NCBI GenBank assembly: GCA_965247295.1
Contig: CBDFGQ010000008.1
Coordinates: forward strand, 372,001-436,000
Reading direction: 5' to 3'
Source of the DNA: CBDFGQ01 sp965247295
Lineage (GTDB): Bacteria; Chloroflexota; Dehalococcoidia; Lucifugimonadales; JAGWBF01
Length of the DNA stretch: 64,000 nt
In this document: positions 36,117 through 44,909 of the stretch, one piece after another
Numbering within the stretch: the first letter of the stretch is position 1
How the letters are laid out: each line of letters starts with the position of its first letter
Notes under the pieces: generated by a model
Told to the model about the DNA's origin: nothing
Database searches by the model: none
What the model saw: only the letters and a program-made list of their open reading frames with translations
Program-made: the position numbers and the translations under genes

Positions 36117-36655
36117 GGCTTATCACCCCATTTCTCTCGGCAGGTTCAGGATAGGCCTAACCTTGCCAATTAAGGAGGAATGCACCGTCCCGCCAGGATT
36201 TCCCATTTGGGCGGGACTGAGTCCTCGAATAAGGCCCAGGTTGGATGGCATCAATATACACCTGCCTTTGGTTGCCCGACAACCTGTGGCTCTCCAGCAG
36301 AAGAAACGTTTTCATTCAGGCCTTCTAATCCCTCTTAGTCGTCGCAATCATACAAAATTCAAAAAGACCACCTGGAGGTTCTTGATCGCACCCAACCTGG
36401 AGGGAAGCGGAGACCATGAGCATACGCGCCCCAGGGAACCAGAACCTGAACCCATCGAGCGGGCCTGCCGCGCCGAGCTGGCCGCACTACAGCCGGGACG
36501 ACGCAAGCGGTCGCTGAACCATGCTCAGAACAACTTACCCATGTACAGGGGGAAGTTCGAGGCCGCCGGCGTCTGCGCGAAGGATATCCAGGGGTCCACC
36601 GGGAACTATGGCGAAAGGGCGTGGCTCATGATATTGGCATGTCTGAGTACGGCGG
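36117..36655. other. Intergenic stretch containing a paaK remnant
   Basis: About 540 bp. 36117-36400 shows nothing; 36416-36620 is the phenylacetate-CoA ligase remnant listed separately. Confidence 0.4.
36416..36620 (+). pseudogene. N-terminal remnant of phenylacetate-CoA ligase
   Basis: ATG 36416 starts MSIRAPGNQNLNP; after a frameshift near 36450 the adjacent frame reads IERACRAELAALQPGRRKRS, LNHAQNNLPMYRGKFEAAGV and CAKDI, the N-terminal helical region of PaaK-type AMP-forming ligases. The ATP-binding domain is absent; the sequence stops at the end of the neighbouring gamma-glutamyltransferase. Confidence 0.6.
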
Positions 36656-38389
36656 CTAACGACCTATAGCGTAGCAATCGCAGCGATAATCCGCGCCACC
36701 CGTCAATGTACCCCGTTCCGAGTCGACCTGTATGGCGCACACACCGCCTGCGTTCCAGTTCCGCTCTCCCCAGTCTTCTACTTTGTGCCCTCGGGCCGCT
36801 AGTGCCTTCAACACCTCCTGATCGATCACGGACTCGCAGCGTAGGACCCCAGGCTCGTAGGGATGATCCATGCTGGTGAGCGGAAAACTGTAGCTGGCAA
36901 AACGAGGCGCCTCCACCGCCTGCTGGGGGTCCATGTTAAACTCCACCAAGTTCAGGAAGAATTGCGTCATGGCCTGGACCTGGGCATCGCCTCCTGGGGT
37001 GCCAAATACCATGAACAGTTTGCCGTCTCTGAGGGCGATGGCCGGATTGGGGGTGAGGCGTGGTCTTTTCCACGGCGCCACACAGGAAGGGTGGTCAGCT
37101 TGTAGCCACGACTGGTTACCCCTAGGAGATATATTCAGGCCCAGGCTAGGTATATGGTTCTGGTTTGGGTCACTGGGAGTAGCGGAAAAGCCGTTACCCC
37201 AGCTGTCCACCACACAGACGTAGCTGGTGTCCTGCGGCACCGGCGCATGTTTAGGTGCCGGATCACGCGCCAGTTTGAACTCAGGTCGTGGGCCGGGCTG
37301 ATACCGGAACGGGTCCCCCGGCTCTGGCATGCCAGGGCACGCCACCTTCATGTCGATTAACGCCTGCCGCTCTCTGGCGTATTCCTTCGAGAGCAGCCCT
37401 TTAATGGGTACCGATACAAACTCAGGGTCTCCGAAATAGTAGTGACGGTCGGAGAAGGTCAGCTTGATGGCCTCGGCTACCACGTGGATGTAGTCGGCTG
37501 AGTTGTGCCCCATTCCACCCAAGTCATACCGTTCGAGGATATTCAACGCCTCGATCAAGGCTGGACCCTGACACCAGGGGCCACAGGTGTAGATGGTGTA
37601 CCCCTTATACTCACCTATCATGGGGCTCTCCAGCTTCACGCCAAAATCGGCCATGTCCTGATACGTCAACAGTCCTCCGTTGGCCTGGCAGAAATCCCCT
37701 ATCTCCCTGGCGATGGCCCCCTTATAGAAGTAGTCGCGCGCCGCCCTGATAGCCTTCTCCCTGCCCTGGCCGGAATGGGCGCGTTCTACCTCGATCAGCC
37801 GACCAAAGGTACGTGACAATTGCCGCTGGACCAGAACGTCCCCCTCCTCGAGACGGTGTCCGTTGGGCATCAACAACTCCCTAAGACCGGGAGAGGCGTT
37901 CAGCAGAGGGTCCATTTTGGGCAGCAGGTGGGCCAGGGTCCCCTGGATCACAATCCCGTTCTCGCAAAGCTCTAAAGCTGGCGCAACCACCTGCTCGAAG
38001 GACATAGTCCCAAACTGTTCCAGGGCGGTTAGCCAGGCGTCACAGGCCGCCGGCACTACGCATTGCAGCATGGGTGGTAGGATGCCTTCGTCTGCATGTT
38101 TTACCAGGTAGTCAAGGGTAACCCCTCTGGGCCAGCGTCCCAAGCCGCTTATTGTGGTCACTTCACCTGTCTCGGCCGTATACAGGATAATGGGGGCAAC
38201 GCCACCGAAGCTGACCCATTGAGGCAATGACACCCCCAGCACGATACCGGCCGCAACGCCTGCGTCGACAGCGTTACCCCCTTCCTCCAGAAGCCTGTAA
38301 CCTGCCGCCGAGGCAAGGTAGTGCCCCGACGAGACCATATGGGTTACCCCCCGTAGCGCTGGCCTATCGGTAGAGAACACCCGGTCCAT
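36656..38389 (-). CDS. Gamma-glutamyltransferase family protein (second copy)
   Basis: 577 aa. Ntn-hydrolase of the GGT family: GGNAVDAGVAAGIVLGVSLP in the large subunit, the self-processing Thr in PQDTSYVCVVDSWGNGFSAT, then KRPRLTPNPAIALRDGK and GTPGGDAQVQAMTQFFLNLV. Its layout matches the first copy at 13480-15291, but the two are clearly diverged. No signal peptide. A role in cleaving gamma-glutamyl or acyl amides in the cytoplasm is likely; adjacency to an amidohydrolase and a RidA protein suggests nitrogen-compound catabolism. Confidence 0.9.
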   Translation of the reverse strand: MDRVFSTDRPALRGVTHMVSSGHYLASAAGYRLLEEGGNAVDAGVAAGIVLGVSLPQWVSFGGVAPIILYTAETGEVTTISGLGRWPRGVTLDYLVKHADEGILPPMLQCVVPAACDAWLTALEQFGTMSFEQVVAPALELCENGIVIQGTLAHLLPKMDPLLNASPGLRELLMPNGHRLEEGDVLVQRQLSRTFGRLIEVERAHSGQGREKAIRAARDYFYKGAIAREIGDFCQANGGLLTYQDMADFGVKLESPMIGEYKGYTIYTCGPWCQGPALIEALNILERYDLGGMGHNSADYIHVVAEAIKLTFSDRHYYFGDPEFVSVPIKGLLSKEYARERQALIDMKVACPGMPEPGDPFRYQPGPRPEFKLARDPAPKHAPVPQDTSYVCVVDSWGNGFSATPSDPNQNHIPSLGLNISPRGNQSWLQADHPSCVAPWKRPRLTPNPAIALRDGKLFMVFGTPGGDAQVQAMTQFFLNLVEFNMDPQQAVEAPRFASYSFPLTSMDHPYEPGVLRCESVIDQEVLKALAARGHKVEDWGERNWNAGGVCAIQVDSERGTLTGGADYRCDCYAIGR

Positions 38390-38938
38390 CGATTACCTCC
38401 AGCATCAAGCTTCACAAATTCGGTAACGACTCCCGATCGAGCGTCACCCCTTCCTGCTCTAGGACAGCATACCCAACATTTCCCAGATGAAATCATCTGC
38501 ACCCGAATTCATGGTGCCTTGATGGCGGGTTGAACATTAGCACCGTCTCCCGATGCAGTCAACTCCCGTATAACAGCTCGTCGCTCATGGCACGGATCTC
38601 TCTCAACGACTCCAAGATGGATTTGGGGGCGCCGAGCTTCGTCTCTACTCCAACTCCCTGTCTGTCTTGGGGAGAGGGCTGAGCCAGCGTCAGGGAATAG
38701 TACTATAAGGAATCCCCTTGGTAAGCCTGAAAATCGGTGTGAAGTAGGCATGCCGGTCTGCGGAGTCTTCTGACATGGCTGCCCCAAGTTGATCCACAGA
38801 CCTAAGCCGCTGCGTCGGCCCATTTGATGGCACTCCGAAATGGGAGGGGTGTACACGGTCGCCACGATGAGAGTAGAATCAGGGGTGTCGAAAGGACTTC
38901 TTTTCGTTGTTGAACCGCGTCACAGGAGGTAACCAGCG
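38390..38938. other. Divergent intergenic region, no gene seen
   Basis: About 550 bp between two divergent starts (gamma-glutamyltransferase and amidohydrolase). It should hold both promoters; I found no convincing -35/-10 pair or operator-like palindrome. Confidence 0.4.
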
Positions 38939-40489
38939 GTGAGTTCCAGCTTGATCCGAGGCAAGTACGTCATCTGCAAGATTACCGGGCCCAACGCCGC
39001 CCAGGTGGTCTCCGATGGAGCCGTGTACCAGCGGGACGGGGCGATCGTCGAGGTGGGCAGGTACGAGGACCTGCGACAGCGGCACTCCGATGTCGAGGTC
39101 ATCGGCTCCCCCAACTACGTGGTGATGCCCGGCTTGGTCAACGATCACTTCCACGTTGGCTTCAGCCCCTTCCAGATGGGGTCGCCGGACCTGTCCCTGG
39201 AGCTATGGCAGGCGTCGAGGATGGGCGCCCGGCGTGTGGACCCATACCTGGACCAGATTTATGGCGCTATACAGATGATAGAGTCCGGCACAACCACCGT
39301 CCAGGCCATCCACGGAGGGGCGGGGTGGTGGAGATCCCTGGACCTGGAGGTGGCCGACCAGGCGATCCGGGCCTTCCAGGAGTCGGGCATGCGAGTATCC
39401 TACGCCCCCTCGGTATCGGACCAGGACGCCACCGTATCCGGGGCCAGGGGAGGGGAGGCGGAGCTGGTGGCCCAGATGCCGCCCGAGCTGGCCGAAAGGT
39501 ACCTGGCTCCCCTAAAGTCCAGGTATCGTCCGGTGGAGGACCTGATGGCGGCGCTGGAGGCCATCTGCCAGAAGTACGGCAACAACCGGTACGAGCGGGT
39601 CCGCATCACCATGGCGCCCAGCAACGTGCACAGGTGTTCCGACGCACTCCTGGGTGGCTTCAGGGAGATGGCCACCAAATACAGCACCGGCATGCACATT
39701 CACCTCCTGGAGACCATCTATCAGAAGCAGTACGGGCTGCGCCTGTGGGAAAAGACCCCCCTCCAACATCTCTACGACCTGGGGTTCCTGGGGCCCGACG
39801 TGGTGTGTGGCCACAGCGTCTGGGTGACCGAGGAAGACATCGAGACCATGGCTTCCTCGGGCACCAACGTGTGTCACAACGCCAGCTCTAACCTGCGCCT
39901 CCAGAGCGGTATAGCTCCCGTAGGTCCCTTGCTCCAGAGGAACATCAGGATCGCCATCGGCAGCGATGAGGCGGGACTCAACGACGACAAAGACCTTTTC
40001 CAGGAGATGCGTCTGGTCCTGAAGATACACAGGGTGCCGGGCGTGGAGAACGTACCGCCCACGTCGTATCAGGTGTTCCAGATGGGGACGGAGAACGGGG
40101 CCTACGCCAGCTGGTACGGTGACCGGGTGGGCACACTGGAGCCCGGAAAGCGGGCGGATATCGTGCTGCTAAATCTGCGGAACATCGAGGAGCCGTACCT
40201 GGACCCCGACGTCTCCATCGTCGACGCCGTGGTCCACCGGGGACGCAGTATCGACGTGGATACGGTGATCGTGGACGGTGAGGTGGTGATGCGGGATCGC
40301 AAGCTCACCAGAATCGACAAAGAGGCGCTGTTCGCGGAGTTCAAGAAGGCGCTGGACCGCCCCCTTGAGCAGGTTGAGATCGACAACCGAGCACTGGGCC
40401 GGGAAGTGATTCCATACATGCAGCGCTTCTACGAGGGAACGCTGCCGCCAGACATGACCCCTCACACCGTGTACAACGCCCGACAGTGA
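38939..40489 (+). CDS. Amidohydrolase (TRZ/ATZ-type metal-dependent deaminase/hydrolase)
   Basis: 516 aa from GTG 38939 with AGGAGGT upstream. The composite fold is clear: beta-sandwich at both ends, TIM barrel between. Metal ligands: H70 and H72 in NDHFHVG, His in GMHIHLLET, His in VCGHSVWV, Asp in IGSDEAGLNDD. The closing GTLEPGKRADIVLLNL is typical of the guanine deaminase/chlorohydrolase group. It hydrolyses a ring or side-chain C-N bond; the substrate is unknown. Confidence 0.9.
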   Translation: MSSSLIRGKYVICKITGPNAAQVVSDGAVYQRDGAIVEVGRYEDLRQRHSDVEVIGSPNYVVMPGLVNDHFHVGFSPFQMGSPDLSLELWQASRMGARRVDPYLDQIYGAIQMIESGTTTVQAIHGGAGWWRSLDLEVADQAIRAFQESGMRVSYAPSVSDQDATVSGARGGEAELVAQMPPELAERYLAPLKSRYRPVEDLMAALEAICQKYGNNRYERVRITMAPSNVHRCSDALLGGFREMATKYSTGMHIHLLETIYQKQYGLRLWEKTPLQHLYDLGFLGPDVVCGHSVWVTEEDIETMASSGTNVCHNASSNLRLQSGIAPVGPLLQRNIRIAIGSDEAGLNDDKDLFQEMRLVLKIHRVPGVENVPPTSYQVFQMGTENGAYASWYGDRVGTLEPGKRADIVLLNLRNIEEPYLDPDVSIVDAVVHRGRSIDVDTVIVDGEVVMRDRKLTRIDKEALFAEFKKALDRPLEQVEIDNRALGREVIPYMQRFYEGTLPPDMTPHTVYNARQ

Positions 40490-40656
40490 TTCTCGTCCGA
40501 ACAAGGACTCCGGCGCCCAGCAGGTAGACAACGGGCTTCTGCTGCGTACTCATGGTTACCTCTCTCCAGGGGAGCGGGGGCGCGCGAGATCTACGTCGGC
40601 CCCAGGCCAAGCAATCCCTGTGCCTGTGCCACTATGCTCGTGAAAGACCCACGAGC

Positions 40657-41010
40657 CTAAGCGCGGAGAGCTGCGGTCACCGCGTCAGTGATGCGGACGC
40701 GGACCAGCAGGGGCAGCACCTTCTCGAAGATGTACTTGTGCACGTCCTTTTCGGGACCGTCGCAACAGTCGCTGACCACTACGCACCGGAGGTCCAGGTT
40801 CTTGGCCTCTCGGGCCGTTCCCTCCACGCTTCGGGGCGTGGATATGCTGCCCACTAGGATCGTGTCGACCCCCCGATCGTTCAGTATCCCTCCCACGTTG
40901 GTCCCGTAGAAGGTGCGAAAGCGGTACTTGGCCACGATGTACTCCCCGGGCTTCAGGAATCAGCGGCCCAGGCCGTTGACGAAGGCCCAGGTCTCCAAGC
41001 CGTACCTATG
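40657..41010 (-). pseudogene. Isochorismatase-like hydrolase remnant
   Basis: The C-terminal half of a cysteine-hydrolase fold: FLKPGEYIVAKYRFRTFYGT, GVDTILVGSISTPRSVEGTA, REAKNLDLRCVVVSDCCDGP. The position of the catalytic Cys (V-C-V-E-x-T in relatives) holds Ser. Upstream in the same frame RYGLETWAFVNGLGR is followed by TGA at 40960-40962. The N-terminal half is missing and the sequence breaks up about 150 bp before the selC fragment at 41164. Confidence 0.65.
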
Positions 41011-41163
41011 GATTAGCTATGGGTACGATGTCCACGAATTGTCCACGGACTCCTTGGGACGGGTTGTTACCAACAGGGATGAAAACGGGAAAAATGCGAG
41101 ATGGTGCACAGGATAAAACCATCCCACATATGATGTAATAGAACAGGACGATGCCCATAACAA

Positions 41164-41227
41164 TTCAAATCCGTTGTGCCTCGTTAAGCACGGTATAGGT
41201 GGGTTCGACTCCCTCACACTCCCGCCA
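41164..41227 (+). repeat. Partial tRNA-Sec copy 1 (presumed att site)
   Basis: 64 bp matching the 3' half of selC from TTCAAATCCG to CCA, with 3 mismatches, in direct orientation. Similarity continues for about 14 bp past CCA (AATATAAA then TG.GAC) as at the intact selC. It lacks the 5' half and cannot be a working tRNA. Confidence 0.85.
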
Positions 41228-41506
41228 ATATAAATTGAGACTAAAACGGCGGTTGTTGAGGCTGCGGGCGAATTTATCCACAAGCCAATGGTTGCAACAT
41301 GGTGACGGAACTTTTCGGTGGCTTATTTGGACGGACAGTAAGGGTGTGGCGAACTACATCCCGCCGAGAATTTGGTGTGATGGAGGCGGGGCGGGGTCGA
41401 TCTCACCGACAAGGGGCCATTTCTTATAGCTGAAAAGCAGCGGGGAACGATTCCGGAGCCAAAGGCCAACTCTGTACTATCTCTAACAAAGGGCCTCCGC
41501 GATTTC

Positions 41507-41685
41507 TTACTCTTCTTTGGGGACGCTTTCGCTTACCGGCGCTCCTGTCCTTATATGATATCTCAACCCAGCGAGAAGGTCTTCAATTGCCTTTGTAAAT
41601 GCTCGTTTCCCCCACAGGCTGTCCATTAGTTTGCCCAGCGGCCCATACTTGAACTGGTATTCATGACCAACCTTGGCGATAGTAG
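41507..41685 (-). pseudogene. C-terminal fragment of an SRPBCC-family protein
   Basis: Minus-strand frame ending at TAA 41507 reads TIAKVGHEYQFKYGPLGKLM, DSLWGKRAFTKAIEDLLAGL and RYHIRTGAP. This is the characteristic C-terminal helix of polyketide-cyclase/START-like SRPBCC proteins. It is cut at its N-terminal side by the end of IS-B, and no matching N-terminal part is found beyond that element. Confidence 0.6.
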
Positions 41686-42066
41686 CGGTGTTGGGTGTCA
41701 GCGGTTTTGGACAGTTCTGGGTCCGAGAGATTGGGGTGAAGAAGCTCCTGGTTTGAGGGTTTCTCTGACCTCCTGATTGTACCGCCTCCGCCGGTCAAAA
41801 GTCTCTCGCTGTACCTCCTTCCTCTGGGCTAGAATTGCCTCCAGACGGCCTTCCAGCACGTCAGCCGGAGTTACAACCCTGAGCGCCTGATGATATCTTC
41901 GGTAGTTGTAGAACTCGACGAAGTCCCGGATGGCCGCCTCCAGGTCTTCCACCACCTCGTATGGCACCTGGTTAATGTCGTCTTTGAGGGTTCGGTGATA
42001 TCTCTCCAGCTTCCCGTTGGTCTGAGGGTGATTGAGGTCGGACGTAAATAGTGGACACCAAACCTT

Positions 42067-42930
42067 TCATGCTGCTGGTAGTCCGGCATAGAATCTCTGC
42101 TCATACGCCGCGGGTGACAGGAACCCCAGCCTGGCCTGGCGGCGCTGGCGGTTATAGAAGAGCTCGATATATTCCGTGATCTCTCGAGCTGCCTCCTGCC
42201 TGCTTCTGTAATGACGGTGGTGGACCAACTCCTGCTTGAGTGTGGCCCAGAAGCTCTCCATCGGAGCATTATCAAAGCAGTTCCCCTTCCCGCTCATGGA
42301 AGATCGCAGGCCAGACCGCTCGAGAAAACCTCTGTATTCCTGGGAGCAATACTGACTGCCTCGGTCAGAGTGATGCATCAGGCCCCTCGCTGGACGTTTG
42401 GCTCTCAGCGCCCGCAATAGAGACTGACTAACCAGGTTCTTGGTCATCCGCTCTCCCATGGCATAGCCCACAATCTCTCCGGTGAACAGGTCCTTGTGGC
42501 CCGCCAGATATAGCCAGCCCTCATCGGTCGGTATATAGGTGATGTCACTCACCCACACAGTGTTCGGCCTCCAGACCTTGAACTGCTGGCCCAATATGTT
42601 ATCCGCAACCGGTAGTCTGTGCCCGGAGTCGGTGGTGGCCTTGAATCTCCTCTTCTGCCTGCAGCGTATGCCAAGCTTCTTTCGGATACGCTTGATGCGA
42701 CAGATGCCCACCCGAACGCCATGCTCCGCCAGGTCGCGCTGTAACCGTTCCGGGCCATAGGTCTGTCTCGTCCGCTTGTGGGCTGCCCTGATCTCCAGCT
42801 CCAGCCGCACTTCCTCCTGTGCTCGCCTGGACGATGGCCGGTCCACCCAGGCATAGTAGCCACTGGCCGATACGTTCAACAACCGGCCCAAGACACATTT
42901 GGGGTAGTCGAGCCGCAGTTCTTTCATCAT
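42067..42930 (-). CDS. IS-A transposase OrfB (second copy)
   Basis: 287 aa, identical in translation to the OrfB at 24434-25297, with the intact DDE triad (SDITY, HHSDRGS, NAPMESFW). Expressed with OrfA by minus-1 slippage on A7G. Confidence 0.93.
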   Translation of the reverse strand: MMKELRLDYPKCVLGRLLNVSASGYYAWVDRPSSRRAQEEVRLELEIRAAHKRTRQTYGPERLQRDLAEHGVRVGICRIKRIRKKLGIRCRQKRRFKATTDSGHRLPVADNILGQQFKVWRPNTVWVSDITYIPTDEGWLYLAGHKDLFTGEIVGYAMGERMTKNLVSQSLLRALRAKRPARGLMHHSDRGSQYCSQEYRGFLERSGLRSSMSGKGNCFDNAPMESFWATLKQELVHHRHYRSRQEAAREITEYIELFYNRQRRQARLGFLSPAAYEQRFYAGLPAA

Positions 42931-43241
42931 CGCGTACCGGGCAGCGACTCCCTGGCAAAGTACGCGGCTGCTTTTTTTAGTATGTCCCGCTCCATCTTCA
43001 CTTCCGCCAGTTCCTTCTTCGTCCGGGCAAGGTCCATCTCTACTTCTGTCATGGGCCTGTACGTCTTGCCCACATCTCCCAGTTTGCCAGCCCTATGTGC
43101 CTTCACCCAGTACCCTAATGTCGATGGCGGCAAGGACAGCCGGCGGCCTGCCTCTGGCAATGATAGCTTCTCTTCTGTTACCAGCCTCACTGCTTCCTGC
43201 CGGAATTCCCTGCTGTACCTTCCTTGTGGAACCCTTTTCAT
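42927..43241 (-). CDS. IS-A transposase OrfA (second copy)
   Basis: 104 aa, identical in translation to the OrfA at 24123-24437. Helix-turn-helix plus zipper; carries the same A7G slippery run (T7 on the plus strand near 42972). Confidence 0.93.
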   Translation of the reverse strand: MKRVPQGRYSREFRQEAVRLVTEEKLSLPEAGRRLSLPPSTLGYWVKAHRAGKLGDVGKTYRPMTEVEMDLARTKKELAEVKMERDILKKAAAYFARESLPGTR

Positions 43242-43988
43242 TCTGACACCTCCGTCGTATTATCCTACTCCGACTTTGGTGTCCATTTTTTCCATCCTAC
43301 CTCAGATAGGGTGCTGCCAGGACGTGGCGAATGCCCACCACCCGCATGTACTCGCGGAAGGCCCGCGATACATAACCTGAGCCATTATCTGAGAGGAGCT
43401 TGGTCCGATCCTCCAGAGGTACATCAGTCATACCAGTAGAGTCAACAGCTTCCTGGACCACCTCTATGAGGGAGTCGGCCGTCATGTCCCGTTGCACCTT
43501 CCAGGCCAAGATGAACCGGGAGTAGTCGTCCATCACCGTCACGAGGTAGTAGTAGCCCCATCCCACTACACGGAAGTAGGAGGCATCGGTGGCCCACAGC
43601 TGGTGGGGCCCTGTGGTCTTGTGCTGGTACTCTTTGCCCGCTGCCAACTGGTATTCGATCCGTTTCACCAGACCCTCCCGTCTCAGGATACGATAGACTG
43701 TGGAGGCGGAGACCGATAGGCCTCTGTGGTCGGTGAGCCAAGCCGCCAACTGCCGGCTTCGCCAGGTCGGCATCTCACGGGCTGCCGCCAGCACTACTGC
43801 CTCCTCTTCTAGTCGCAGGCGATTCCAGGGCCTCTCAGTTCCTTCCGTACCCTCCCAACTACCCTGCCGGTGCCTCCACCTCCACCAATAATACGTGCTC
43901 CTGGAAATGCCAAGCTCCCTGAGTCGCCTGTTCTTCCCTCTACCATGTCGCTCCACCTCAGCCACGACCTTCGATTGTTCCACTACGC

Positions 43989-44390
43989 TCATGCGCCGGT
44001 GCCGTTGTCGTGTAGGGGCGGCAGAGCTGTTTTTTTGAAGCGGTGCAACTCCAGGGACAACTCACCCACCAGCTGCTTCAGTTCACTGTTCTCCCGCTTG
44101 AGCTGCTCTATCTCTTGCCGGGTCGCATCACGCACACTGTCCCGAGTCAACCTCTCCTTCCCAGCTTCCATAAACCCCTTCGTCCAGGCGTAGTAGGAGT
44201 GGGGTTTGATTCCTTCCCGTCGGCACAGGTCATTAACGGTAGTCTCCCGTCTGAACCCCTCCAAGACGATGCGAATCTTCTCTTCAGGGGTATACTTACG
44301 GCGGGTCGCTGCACGGACCTGACGCACGAAGCTTCGTGTCTCCTGGCTTCGCTCCTCAGCTTGACTGGCCTGATCCTCTACCTGGGTCAT
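43989..44390 (-). CDS. IS-B transposase OrfA
   Basis: 133 aa. A helix-turn-helix (RRKYTPEEKIRIVLEGFRRE, TTVNDLCRREGIKPHSYYAW) followed by a leucine-zipper helix (QEIEQLKRENSELKQLVGEL). It is intact, but its OrfB partner is broken by the nested element, so it can only bind DNA or titrate. Confidence 0.88.
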   Translation of the reverse strand: MTQVEDQASQAEERSQETRSFVRQVRAATRRKYTPEEKIRIVLEGFRRETTVNDLCRREGIKPHSYYAWTKGFMEAGKERLTRDSVRDATRQEIEQLKRENSELKQLVGELSLELHRFKKTALPPLHDNGTGA

Positions 44391-44505
44391 CGATGACTCC
44401 TTTCACTTAGGGTTAATCTACCCCTCTGAAGGAGCCTCTACCACCCCCAACCTCCTCGGTTTTCTAGGCCTCAATAGTGTCCAATTGCGCTGACACCCTA
44501 CACCG

Positions 44506-44845
44506 AACGCGGCAGGTGATAGAATCGCGCGGCTCGATAGCGTCAGAGGCTCCGCCAAGTAGCGGCACGCTGACAGTAGAGAATCCGAAAAAGTGAGCGA
44601 GGCAACGCAACGAGCGGGAACGGCAGACTCATTAGAAATTGTGCCAATGGAACTCATTGTCGATTCCGTGGAGCCTGCGATGCAACAAAGAGGGCCTAGC
44701 GTAGCGCATTTGAGAATGGCCCTTTGACGGTGCCTCGGCCACAGAGTAGAATGCTGGGTAGAAGTTGGCCCGGCGATGCGCTAACACCCCGGGCCGTGGC
44801 TCCACCCGAATGGACAGGTGATGCGATGTGATTGTACTACTCGCA
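44506..44845. other. Stretch before the recombinase, no gene seen
   Basis: About 340 bp with no supported gene on either strand. Confidence 0.4.
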
Positions 44846-44876
44846 GACCCGCTCCCGACAGGAGGCGGGTCTTTTT
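44846..44876 (+). terminator. Rho-independent terminator-like hairpin before the serine recombinase
   Basis: GACCCGCTCC, loop CGACA, GGAGGCGGGTC, then TTTTT: a strong GC stem with one bulge and a T-run. It lies 34 bp before the recombinase ATG. It either ends upstream transcription or acts as an attenuator in the leader. Confidence 0.65.
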
Positions 44877-44909
44877 GATGTTCAAGGAGAAGGAATAAAG
44901 GAGGAAATC

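Larger units (their letters stand above)
42033..43304 (-). mobile_element. IS-A copy 2, nested in IS-B
   Basis: 1272 bp, same length as copy 1 and with identical translated products, in opposite orientation. Flanked by a 3-bp direct target duplication, GAT at 42030-42032 and GAT at 43305-43307 on the plus strand. Confidence 0.93.
41698..43992 (-). pseudogene. IS-B transposase OrfB, split by IS-A
   Basis: OrfB begins at 43992, runs to HVLAAPY at the insertion edge (43305), and resumes at 42032 as HPQTNGKLERYHRTLKDD, ending at 41698. The DDE triad spans the break: Asp in WATDASYF, Asp in LLSDNGSGYV, Glu in NGKLERYH. Removing IS-A and one ATC target copy restores the frame exactly. It overlaps OrfA by 4 bases. 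Confidence 0.88.
41686..44505 (-). mobile_element. IS3-family element IS-B, interrupted by IS-A
   Basis: Outer ends are similar inverted repeats: CGGTGTTGGGTGTCAGCG on the left and, reverse-complemented, CGGTGTAGGGTGTCAGCG on the right, each followed by a TTGGACA box. Without the nested insertion it is about 1.5 kb. The exact tips and target duplication are not resolved. Confidence 0.75.

Noticed and set aside
40657..41010. In-frame TGA as a possible selenocysteine codon, given selC in the window
   Set aside because: The gene lacks its N-terminal half and its catalytic Cys position is Ser; the TGA lies in a linker, not an active site. Decay is simpler.
42033..43304. Past inversion between the two IS-A copies
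   Set aside because: Copy 2 is flanked by a matched GAT duplication and sits precisely in IS-B, so its flanks have not been exchanged. Future inversion remains possible.
44418..44657. 79-residue minus-strand open frame at the end of IS-B
   Set aside because: It crosses the IS-B terminal repeat and has no family or start signal.
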